Shown one piece after another: positions 42,756 through 52,442 of a stretch of DNA of 64,000 nt (position 1 is its first letter; each line of letters opens with the position of its first letter). Both the position numbers and the translations under genes were made by a program. Source of the DNA: Macrocystis pyrifera (lineage: Eukaryota; Sar; Phaeophyceae; Laminariales; Laminariaceae); assembly GCA_031763025.1 (NCBI GenBank), contig JASSKH010000003.1, positions 17,162,477 to 17,226,476 on the forward strand, read 5' to 3'. Under the pieces are notes generated by a model, which saw nothing but the letters and a program-made list of their open reading frames with translations, did not search any database and had not been told where the DNA came from.

Positions 42756-43472
42756 CTATGCGTACTCTCCAACTTTGGATCCTATCTCCCCTCCTTCTTT
42801 CTCCCACGACTCTTGAATTCCCACTATGTCTAGGTCGCGCTTACTTACTTGTTCGGCAATTTCGATTCTTTTGCGCTCTTCCGTGGCGAAGCCACATACG
42901 TTCCACGATCCTATTCTCTGCCTCCTTTTCGTTTCACTATCCGCTCTAGTCTTCCCCTTTCTTTCTCCGTTGTCGCCACGAGTATTTCTGTTATCTCTTC
43001 TTTGAGCATTATTTTCGTTTCCGTTCCTGTTCTTGTCTGCTTGTTCTGCGCCCCTATGTTTCTCCCCCATTCCCTTTGAGCCACTTGCTGTTTCCTGCCT
43101 CTCCCTACCTTCGTTCACCCTAGGGCTACGTCTTAGTTTCGTTATTCCATTAGCTATACATACTCTCCATCCTAGTATTCTAACCCATGCCGACACTTTT
43201 TCTGTCTCTATCCTCTGCCACTCCATGCTCGCTTTCAGCGTCAGAGTGACTCGAAAGTGTTCTCCCTCTCGTTCTACGTTTCCTATTGCAAAGCAATACA
43301 GTCCTACTTCGTCGCACTTCTTCTTGAACTCAATCCTTGTCATGTCGCTAGGAACCCCAAATATCAGCACTACTAGTAATTTACCCTGCCAATCTTTCTT
43401 TCTCCACCCACCCTTCCTCACCGTCTTTCTCCTAATCTCTTCCGAGAATATCTCCAGCTTGTTTTTGTTCAT
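42756..43472 (-). pseudogene. LINE N-terminus: RRM-like segment and start of endonuclease
   Basis: A 238-codon frame from ATG. Residues 30-115 (LLVVLIFGVPSDMTRIEF, later VSAWVRILGWRVCIANG) have the strand-helix spacing of an RRM-like RNA-binding fold, as in ORF1 proteins of many LINEs. A long charged, Asn/Arg-rich linker follows. The last 50 residues begin the endonuclease: RIGSWNVCGFATEERK and LDIVGIQESW, where the Asn and Glu match metal-binding positions of AP endonucleases. RNA-binding and endonuclease parts share one frame. It ends at TAG 42756-42758 within the endonuclease. Confidence 0.75.
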
Positions 43473-43480
43473 AGTGGTAG

Positions 43481-44329
43481 TGGGAAGTGTTCAAGTTACT
43501 GGGACTTCCCAATCCTAGCACTCGTTGAGGGTCTGGTGTCTTTCAGTTCTTTTGCCGGCGCACTACACTAAATAGTGTCTCCAACACGGGCTCGTAGCCT
43601 GGAGCCAAGTTCAACACCCTTAACACAAGTACCCCACGTTTGTGTCAGGCGATCTGTATGGTAGCCATCCTGGCGTCCCACGATCGTATCTTCTATCTTC
43701 TTGCCCCGCTGCTGTACTGGTTACTTTCCTCCAGGGAGGTCATTTTCACCGTGCAAGGTTCAAGGACGGCTTGCATAACACAAAGTCTTACTCACACACC
43801 GGGATGCCCCGTACGTCGCTTTCTCCGTCATATGTACGTTTCACCATGGGTAACTACCCCACTAATGCTCCCGAGTAGACCTTCACTGCCGAAAGCTTGG
43901 CCAACAATCTCCCCACATTTTGTGCCGGCTTCTATCCTTCAAGATGTCAAGATATCTACGTACCGCTTGGTGCTCCTTCTCTTATGTCATGTGGTCGATC
44001 AAAGGCAAGGTGTTTGTTTCATGAGTATAATAGGTCTTGACTTAATGTCATGCATCATCCACCCCTCGCCTTCATTTAGCGCTTGGTATGTGCACCAAAT
44101 GTCGGGGATTTTAGGAATAATGTCAGACCAGATTTCCACCGCCTAATGGAAATCGGTACAGTTTTACGGGTATCTTACCACAAGACCCAACCTTCATGTG
44201 AATTGAACATGTTGGGGTGACCATGCTGTATCTATGTGTGCACATGTGAGGCGGTCCACCTTCATGCTCGGTTTTTGGTCTATATTTTATGCCATTACTA
44301 TCAGTATTATGATATGGGAGAAACTAATA
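43481..44329. other. LINE 5' flank and intergenic DNA
   Basis: The first 150 bases may be LINE 5' untranslated sequence. Nothing else was recognised. Confidence 0.4.
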
Positions 44330-45005
44330 TACTTTTTCAAGTCTATGAGTGGTTTGGGTTCGGATATGGGGAAAAACCAAAAACTGGTTTGTTCAGTTGT
44401 TTCATTTCCAAATCTGGTTTGGGTTTCGGTATCGGAAAAAAAAATGATTAGTTGAGTAGTTTCATGTCTGAATCCAGGTTGTGTTATGATATTGGAAAAA
44501 AAAAACTGGTTAGTTCAGTTGTTTCACGTCTAAATCTGTTTTTTTTTTTTTTTTGCGTTTTTGGTATGGTAAAAAAAAAAAAAGTTAGTTGAGTAATTTC
44601 ATGTCTAAATCCGGTTTTTTGTCATGATAAAGGGGGGAAAAAAAAAAAAAAAAAAATTCAATTGTTTCACGTCTAGATCTGGTTTTTGCGTTCTTGGTAT
44701 GAGAAAAAAAAACAGTTGAGTAATTTCACGTCTAAATCCGGTTTTTGTAATCATATGGGGAAAAACAAAAACTGGTTAGTTCAATTGTTTCATGTCTAAA
44801 TCCGTTTTTTTGCGTTTCGGTATGGGGAAAAAAAATGTTAGTTGAGTAACTTCATGTCTAAATCCGGTTTTGGTAATCATATGGGGAAAAAAAAACTGGT
44901 TGGTTCAATTGTTTCATGTCTAAATCCGGTTTTTTGCGTTTCGGTATGGGAAAAAAAAAATGTTGGTTGAGTAATTTCATGTCTAAATCTGGTTTGTGTT
45001 TTTAT
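44330..45005 (+). repeat. Minisatellite with alternating 60-65-bp units
   Basis: About ten units around TTTCATGTCTAAATCCGG. Two versions alternate. One has GCGTTTCGGTATGGG, an A run and GTTAGTTGAGTAA. The other has TAATCATATGGGG, an A run and CTGGTTAGTTCAATTG. A and T runs vary in length between units. Confidence 0.88.
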
Positions 45006-45159
45006 GGGAAATAACGGTGAATCGTGTGTTCTGTGTTGTGTTTGCTTTACCGGTGGGTCTGGTTTCTGAGCTGTTGTTTGCCTAGTGTCTATGTCTGGTC
45101 TGGTCTATGTGGCATTTGTGCCAGAAGGAGCAGTCTGTACATTGCATGTCTAGTGTCTG

Positions 45160-45204
45160 GTGGCTTGTTTTACAGCGTCGTCGCCACTCGACGCCAACCC
45201 ACCC
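45160..45204 (-). repeat. Repeat A fragment, inverted
   Basis: The reverse complement (GGGTTGGCGTCGAGTGGCGA, then CGACGCTGTAAAACAAGCC) matches the first 45 bases of repeat A at 36465 and 49306. The remainder of the repeat is absent. Confidence 0.7.
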
Positions 45205-45477
45205 AGATCTAGATTTTGTAGGGGGCCTTAGAGGTAGGGGGGTGATCTTTCCACAATTACAACAAAAAACAGGGGTGTTGGTCTCTTTTATACGTAATCA
45301 ACGAGCAAGAGCTAGAGTACCGCTTGATAGTCTGGTGAGTCGTGCGGTACCATACATTTTTTTTGCGTTGTGCACCGGCTCAGTTGTGGCATTGCGAGTA
45401 ATATGTTTTTTTTCGGCAGGAGTACCTATTAATAGATGGTGCGCGGTTTTTAAGTTGATGGAAGGTTTTTAATGTGA

Positions 45478-45527
45478 CAGTAACAACGGCAGCAACAACG
45501 ACAACAACTACAGCAACAACAACCCAG
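45478..45527 (+). repeat. CAA/CAG-type microsatellite
   Basis: Imperfect run of AACAAC, GGCAGC and TACAGC trinucleotides. Confidence 0.85.
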
Positions 45528-45931
45528 CCGAAATGAATGCCTTGGATTGTTTCCACCACCCGCATTGCACATGATGGGGATGTGGACGTATCCTGATCAG
45601 AGTGATGAGACTGGCAAGCCAGACACGATACGAACGAGCGACCCGGAAATCCGAGTACTATTAATATTATTGTCTTGCACACCTCGGACAGAGCATGATC
45701 TAGACCGTCTATTATTAATAATAGATCCTTTTTGGACGGTATGGAAAAGTTGTACATATGCGAACGCCCCGTTGGGCGGCCAAAAAAAATAACCGAAAAA
45801 CTAACGCCCCGGGGTGAACTCAAAGGTAAGGGGGCGAAAAAACCAACTCAGCCCGGATCGTTCTCAATAAACCGGCGTTTTTTTGGAGGAGGGTCCCAAG
45901 GCCACAGGTTCACAGAGGATTACGGTGGGTA

Positions 45932-46102
45932 TGTCTGCGGCGTCCGGGCTGTACGCCTGGAGCCAAAAACTCTTAGTGTTCGCCAGCCGTCAGTTTTCAC
46001 CTGACTGTCGACCTCTGTCCGCTTCAGTCACACATGTTTGTTGTGCTAGTCTTCGTGAGCGAGCAAAGCGGGCGAAGTTGTCCGCGGAGCGAAGCGCCTG
46101 CT
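45932..46102 (+). repeat. Dispersed repeat B, copy 1
   Basis: Matches 47231-47405 in the same orientation: GGGCTGTACGCCTGGAGC, GCCGTCAGTTTT, CCTCTGTCCGCTT, CTTCGTGAGC, GCGGAGCGAAGCGCCT. No conserved reading frame. Function unknown. Confidence 0.75.
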
Positions 46103-47230
46103 AAATACACATACTTGCCGTTTATCTTTATTCGGGGTCACTTGCTCGTAAACAACCGCGCCTCCCTCGTAGAGTACTACGACAAACAATCACGGTATCT
46201 ACGACGACCTCCGCAAGAAGGCTCGTCTTTTCTTCTTTGGTTACCCTGTACTGACTTCAAGATATGTTTTCCTATTCTAAATTTAAGGAAAACAACCCCC
46301 AGTAGTTTCAATATGAAAATTTCACACTAAAATCAAGATGTTAATCTTCAAAAGTCGACAAAAAGTACAACAAAAAATGGATCCCCAAAACTCGAGTAAG
46401 AATCGAAAAACACTCAAAAACTGAGCGAGATAGTCGCTCTTACACTAAATCCGAGATAAAAAGTTCCGCAAAACCAAAATTTGAAAAAAACAGAAAAAAC
46501 AAAACGAAAAACGAATTTCCGGTGGACACAAACCTAGCAGGTGTACTGCTGGACGTGCTGCCCTACCTTCCGCACTACAGTAACTTTGAGAAGATTAAAT
46601 TTCCCGTACAGTACAAAATTCCCGCACAAACACAAATGTCTGTGCTTTTTGTTTGGCTCCGCGGTGTGGCGCTCGACTGCAGGCAGAATCCTGAAACCGA
46701 ATCCCACTATGTTTTGTTTTGGGGGGGTGGTTGGGGTGCGCAATTGTATGGGTGTTACTTTTTTTCGTTTTAATTATGGCAATTGTATGGGTTTCAGTAT
46801 ATATTCACTTTTTCATGCCGCAGTACTTTTTCGTAGAGCACTCGACTCCGGAGGGTAGAAGCGTGGGTTTTTGATACCTTCATCAACGGCTTGGCAGGGG
46901 TTCACAGAAGACGTGTCCCAAATTTCAGGGTATTTTATCTCCTCAAACCGGCGTGGATATTTGGACTTTGATGCGGCCACATACAGGAAATACGACGTTG
47001 CCGCACTTGTGTACACACGCGAATACCTGCTTTTTTCCTGACGAAAAAAATACATAGCCCACAATCCGGAGTGGGTGAGGGTCAGCAACTTGTCGACAAA
47101 CTTATACCGGTGTTATCCAGTCGACAAAGCCTACCCCACTCCACAGAGACAAGGGAGCGGAGGTGGTGGCGGAGGTGGGGGTTAGACCGTTGTCGGTGGT
47201 GCCCCAAAAGAGGCCGACCGCAACTACAAG
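46103..47230. other. Intergenic DNA between repeat B copies
   Basis: AT- and A-rich first half (46270-46520), then mixed sequence. No gene was recognised. Confidence 0.45.
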
Positions 47231-47405
47231 TGTCTGTGGCGTCGGGGCTGTACTCCTGGAGCATGAAGCTCTTGACATTTGCATGCCGTCAGTTTTAACC
47301 TTCGTTAAGTGTCTACCTCTGTCCGCTTTATTTACATGTTGTTGTTCCACTCTTCTTCGTGAGCTAACAAAGCGAGTGGAAGCCGCCTGCGGAGCGAAGC
47401 GCCTT
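47231..47405 (+). repeat. Dispersed repeat B, copy 2
   Basis: Homologous to 45932-46102 and ends at the same GCGGAGCGAAGCGCCT motif. Confidence 0.75.
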
Positions 47406-47569
47406 GTAATATATTAATAATAGAATTACCGATAGCTTCCATCTCAGCGTTCTCCAAGCCCGAAGCCCGTTGGTTGAGGAGGCGCCCGCCCCCGGCCAAT
47501 GAAGGGCCGCGGTGCGCGCGGAGGGGGTTGCCCCTCGGAGGAACCCCCTAGTCCTGCCCCAGTCCCGCC

Positions 47570-49080
47570 GTATCCGGGGACGAAACGATCCCTCCCCGGC
47601 TCGGAAATCCCTCCTCATCTCTATAACTCCGACATCCCGGGGCCCAAAAATATGATCCCCCGGGATTATACCGCCCCGCACGGTGTTGAAACCCCAGCTC
47701 CAATGGCCGATCGCTGAGTGGCTGGGGCTCCAAAATAAAGCAAGCGCCACGCGGGCACGATAGGGTCGTATCCCCGGATCGAAAATCCCCCTACACATTT
47801 ACAACTCGAACAAACCAAGGGACGAAAACCGACTTCCTTCGGGTCGTCACCGCCCCGCACGGGGTGGAAACCCCAACCCCATCGGCCGATCGCTGATTGG
47901 CTGGGTCTCGAGGAGCCAGCATCATAAACACTTCCAGACGTTTACAACTTCAACAACCCGGGGACGAAAACAGGGATCGCCCGTGTCGAAACCGCCCCGC
48001 ACTGTCTGAAAAACCCCGCTAGCTGATCGCCGATTGGCTGGGACTCGTGGAGCCGGCGTCCCCCGGAGAGGACAAGGTACCATCCCCGGATCCTAGATCC
48101 TTCCATACGACAACAACTCCAACAAACCGGCGACCGAAACATGGATACCCTGGGTCGATACCGTCTCGCACGGTGTGAAAACCCCAACCCTACTAGCTAA
48201 TAGTAATAACTATATCACTGGGAGCCAGGGGCACCCGAGGAGGATAGAGCCATCCCTGGATCATAAGTTATTCCATACATCTAAATTTCCGACAAACCGG
48301 AGATCGAAACGGCGATCTACCGCCCCCTCACGGTGTGGAAACCCCAACACCACGGCCTGATTGCTGATTGGCTGGGGTAACATTGAGGTTCCGCCGCACC
48401 CGGGGAGGATAATACCCCATCACCTGACCATAAATTCTTCCAATTATCTACAACTGCGTCAAACCGAGGCGAAAACGGCGATCCTCCGCGTCGACACCGC
48501 TTCGCACGGTGTGGGAACCCAAACGGTGTGGGAACCCTGACCCCACTGGCTCTATGACTGATTGTCGGAAGTTGGTGGAGTCAGTGCCGACCGGAGAGGA
48601 TTAAATACCATTCCCGCATCATAAATACTTCCATACATGTATAAATCCGATAAACCGGGGAGGAAAGTGACGCGCCCGCCCGAGTCGATATCGCCCCGCA
48701 CGGTGTAGAAACCCCAATCCCACTGATTCTATCAGTGATTGGCTGAGGTTCGTGAAGCCAGCGCCACCCGGGGAGGATAATGTCCCATCCCTGGACTTCG
48801 AATGCTTGTCGACATCTACAACGCCGTCAAAACGGGGACGATAATGGTGTTCCCCCGGGTCGATACCGGAACCCTCAACCCTACTGGCTAGTCGCTAATT
48901 GGCTGTGAGAGATAAGTCGGGGCTCCGCCGCAACCGGATAGGACAGGGTCCCATCCGGGATCAGAAACCCTTCCATACATCTACAACTCCAACAAACCGT
49001 GTTAATGGCAACGGAGATCCCCGGGTCGATACCGCCCCGCACGGTGTGGGAACCCCAACGCCGGGTACGCCATTTGTGGC
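47570..49080 (+). repeat. Satellite array, unit about 170 bp, about nine copies
   Basis: The marker ACCGCCCCGCACGGTGTG (variants) occurs at about 47669, 47850, 47988, 48159, 48319, 48497, 48690, 48865 (degenerate) and 49029, a mean spacing of 170 bases. Each unit also carries CCAACCCCACTGGC, CGCTGATTGGCTGGGG (an inverted CCAAT), CCACCCGGGGAGGAT, TCCATACATCTACAACTCC and AACAAACCGGGGACGAAAA. Copies are quite diverged and no frame is conserved. Confidence 0.88.
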
Positions 49081-49294
49081 CTGAAGTTACGAACACATGA
49101 AGCCGGCGGCCCATACCAACAATGGGAGCAGAAAGGTTCAGGTATGCAAGTTCGTTAACCCCGATCTAATAGACCTATCGTTCATTGTGAAGTGGTTGTA
49201 TATTCCACATGGATCACTATCTACAGCTTTTTGCCTGCCGCACCCAATAAGAAACAACTAGGCGCGCGAAGCTTGCCGATTTTGGCGCTTGTAG

Positions 49295-49794
49295 TATATA
49301 TATAGGTTGGGTTGCCGTCGGTTGGCGACGACACTGTAAAACATGCCTCCCACTGCGTGAGCTAGACGACCAGGGTACAGTTTTTTTTTTTCGGCGATCA
49401 CCATGGCTGACGGTCGAGTTAGGTCGTTGGTGCGGGGTGGGAAGCCTTACCTCCGCATAAGAGGAATGATCGTATCACGTAGTGTGTGTATGGTAAGGCA
49501 CCCACGCGGCAGATACATAGCATACCCATTGCTATCTCTGGAAGTGGCCACACCATAAGGCAGATCAATTGATTCGAAGCTATCATCCATTGCAAGTCCG
49601 CCTCACAAGCAGTTCTTAGTAGGATGCAGTCACCCTTCATGGGATTCGCCTCATCACGGCGCTTCGCGCATTGTGCAAGAAAATGTCCGCCTGGTCGGTC
49701 AAAACCCGACGTGCTCCGCCTCGGCATTGTAGCGATGCGAGAGTCTTTATCACATGACTACGGCCATCCATGATATGATTACACCCCCCCCCCC
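49295..49794 (+). repeat. Dispersed repeat A, copy 2, poly-C tail
   Basis: Same orientation and layout as 36460-37012: GGTTGGGTTG start, ACGACACTGTAAAAC, T run at 49380, GATCGTATCACGTAGTGTG, GGTCGGTCAAAACCCGACGTG, and a C11 end at 49784-49794. Confidence 0.75.
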
Positions 49795-50731
49795 GGTGCC
49801 CGTCCCTGTGCTCGAAAGCCTGTCGTGAATGATGAATTTGTTTTCGCGGGCATTCTACTACCCTCGCTGGTGACACTCGCAGCCCCGGTACCTGTCCCGC
49901 CTGTTCCTTGGGAAAACCAATCGTTCGTTCAAAGGCCACGTCTGGGACCTCTTGTTTTCCGACCGCGTAGCTAATTTTCCACGCACTCGTACGAAAATAG
50001 TATCACCCGCGCTCCCAGTTGTGCGTCTACCGGTACTTCGACGCACACGGTATGCTTTAACATCTCCATTCCTTATGTGCGGTGCTTGTCGCTTAAGAAT
50101 GTTTTCACGTGGTCTAGATTCCTCTGCGGTGCGCGGCCAACGACCCTCCCAACCCTTGCAGTACCTGCCGGACGCCCCTGCCACCTTCCACTTTACGAAA
50201 ACTAACGAATACTCCGACGTCTCCCAGGTTTTTGATCGTGGCGATACACCCCAGCCCCCCCTCCTTCCTCCCCGCCTAGTTATTTTTGGTCAAATTCTAC
50301 CCTTGGTTGTGGTGAAAACGTGAATCAACTGTGTGATACGTGCCGAATCCCCCATGACCTTGTCCGACAACCCCTGCTCTACTCGCCAACGCAGCTGATC
50401 CCCCTCTACGCGTAGTAAGATTGTCGTACCTGGCACTGTCAGTCACCGACCCTGGAGTGCGTCCCCGCTCGTGGCTCAGCGATTACCCCGAAGCATCTCC
50501 CTGGAGCCCCTGTCCCGGCCCTGGCCTTCGATGTTTTGGTACCTTTTTGTCCTGCTCTTATGGTTGGCTCCGCCGCGCTACAGAGCCCGTGCCGTCATAT
50601 AGTCAGCGGCTGGTTTCTTCCCTCGCCCTGTTCCCCATCTCCTTTCAGCTTCCACGCAACGCCGCCCCCCCGCGTCCCGCCGGTTCTCGTTTGACAGCGG
50701 CAGATAGACGCATTTCGTGTTTCTGTAACTC
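49795..50731. other. GC-rich stretch with competing frames, no gene recognised
   Basis: Several 100-140-codon frames exist on both strands (for example minus 49858-50184 and plus 50421-50843), with no family motif. It may be the decayed 5' part of the repeat gene downstream. Confidence 0.35.
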
Positions 50732-51223
50732 TTGTCGCGCTTCGACCTGTATGGCAACCCTTTCCTCGGCTCGTGTAGGCACCGACCCAGCTCGGCGCGT
50801 TTGGAGCAGGCGTGTTCGTTTATCGACCCCCACCACCCCTTGATCACCTTCCCCCAGCCTGTGTTGTACTCCTCCGCGAGAATGTTCACCCTACTCCCCC
50901 TCTTTCGTTTTCCCCCAACCGTCGTGCTGAACTATTCCACGCTAACTAGCTGGGTGGGCGCTGCCGTGAGCTATCCGCGGGCCTGTAAAAACGTTAGCAG
51001 GGGCATCAGATCCACGGCGTCCGGATTGGGAAACAAACACCCATGCGCCTACTTCAATAGCAGCACATATCAGGTCACCTTCTCCTCCGCCCAGTCCCCC
51101 ACATCCTTGCTAAATATATCCACGAACGGGACCCTGAACAGCGTCGAAACCGCCCAAACTGCGTTCCGTGCGTTGGAGCTTCGGATTCCATTTGCAACGT
51201 TGTTGGGCCGCTTCGCCAGCTAG
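50732..51223 (+). pseudogene. Extracellular-like fragment upstream of the exon array
   Basis: An open frame whose second half contains VVLNYSTLTSWVGAAVSYP, CAYFNSSTYQVTFSSAQS and LLNISTNGTLNSVETAQTAF. Several N-glycosylation sequons lie close together (NYS, NVS, NSS, NIS, NGT) along with a strand-rich pattern, as in extracellular domains of receptor-type proteins. It lies on the same strand as the 375-bp exon array and just before it, so it may be an exon of the same ancestral gene. Not identified. Confidence 0.35.
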
Positions 51224-51507
51224 CCTATCCGATGGCGCGACGCTTGCCTGAATTCCTTGGTGCAGTCTACGACGGACTGCGCGAGGTATGCCAGGAGGGA
51301 GAACAGCGTCCCCGCTTGGTGGTTCGGTGACACCTGCGACCCGCTTCCCCCGATCCCGAAATGGTTCCTCTGCGAAAAATGGATACTTATTTCCGTAGTG
51401 CGATACTACTTGCTGCAATCCTTCCCCTTCCATGACCATTTTACGGGTGTTCGTCTTGATGGTTGCCTCTGAGTCGACGTTGTCCTGCTGGTCGTACAAT
51501 TTGTGGC

Positions 51508-52215
51508 CTGTATGGTCGTCGTACGGTAGTGGTGATGTTGCTTAGGCCCGCACACCAGTGTTGATGACGCATGCTACAGTAGGGATTGCACCGAATTTTT
51601 CCGAGACTCGTTACTTGGGGAGCTCTACATTCACTCAACAACTTATTTGATAAACAAACTTCGATAAATCCAAGGAGCAATGGCATGTCCTACAGTAGGT
51701 AAAACGAAACGAGCAATGTAGTACGACACATATAAATGGGATTCCAACGGTATCGGGTAGTTCCTCAGTTGAAGAGCCCCGTCTGTCAGAAATGTTTTGG
51801 CTAGAAAGTGCCGACCCTCACGTAGCATGCGCCTGATGTTTCGATTCGATGTCGCTGCTACTGTCGTCGCGTGCCCGCTTAACCGCGTTGCTTCGACGTT
51901 AGCAGCTTCCCTGGATTACCCACACAGCACGGGGGTGCACGTATTTCTACCAAGAGGCCCGATTCGGCCCATCAAGTCAGAGTATATTCCCTCATGCAGA
52001 CGAAGCACGCTACCTGGACCCCTGCCAGGAACATGAAGGGACCTCCTTCGACGGTAGCAGTTTTCTACTCAGACTACCCACCAGGTACGGAGGATACCAC
52101 TGGGCACGGAGGATAGCGAATTTCGGCCAAGCCGACCCGAGGGATACAGAGCATCTGAACCTAGCACCACCTGCCGCGAAGGGAGTGCTCTCCATTGACT
52201 CTTTCTTTTCAGGTG
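51508..52215 (+). repeat. Left flank unit of the array, homologous to 63785-64000
   Basis: GTACGGTAGTGGTGATGTTG (51522), TTTCGATTCGATGTCGCTGC (51839) and CGACTACCCACC-type sequence (52070) recur in order at the right flank. It contains FRFDVAATVVACPL in one frame. It ends with an exon-like end, SIDSFFSG, at TTTTCAG|GTGATG (52210), parallel to the LDSLHSG|GTGAGA ends of the array units. Confidence 0.65.
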
Positions 52216-52442
52216 ATGTTTGAGGTGATTTGTATTGTTTTGCTCGCTATAGTCAGTTTGTCGAGAAATTGTACCACTGATACCGAAGTATGTAGTCGAG
52301 GTTTCGACCGATAGGAATGCTATCTCATTGTTTCTCGTCGCACCTTGCCTAGGCGCTCACTACCACTGAGGATCACCTTCCTCGTGCTATAAGGCGTCTT
52401 GTTTCACTAGCCCTCGACCTATCCCTCACCCTAACCCCATGT

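Larger units (their letters stand above)
39320..43480 (-). mobile_element. Non-LTR retrotransposon (LINE), decayed
   Basis: It is read on the minus strand from an ATG at 43472 to a stop at 39340. The parts come in the order N-terminal RRM-like segment, AP-type endonuclease, helical connector, reverse transcriptase and C-terminal zinc-finger tail. Five bases after the stop comes a C15 run (G15 at 39320-39334 on the plus strand), which may be its tail. At least eight lesions break it: TAG at 42756-42758, frameshifts at the C12 run 42707-42718 and near 42318, 41745 and 41240, TAA at 40807-40809, and frameshifts at the A runs near 40228 and 39872. No target duplication was identified. Confidence 0.9.

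Noticed and set aside
39371..43518. Plus-strand frames rich in Ser, Phe and Leu opposite the LINE
   Set aside because: They are antisense to the LINE; the minus strand carries all recognisable RT and endonuclease motifs.
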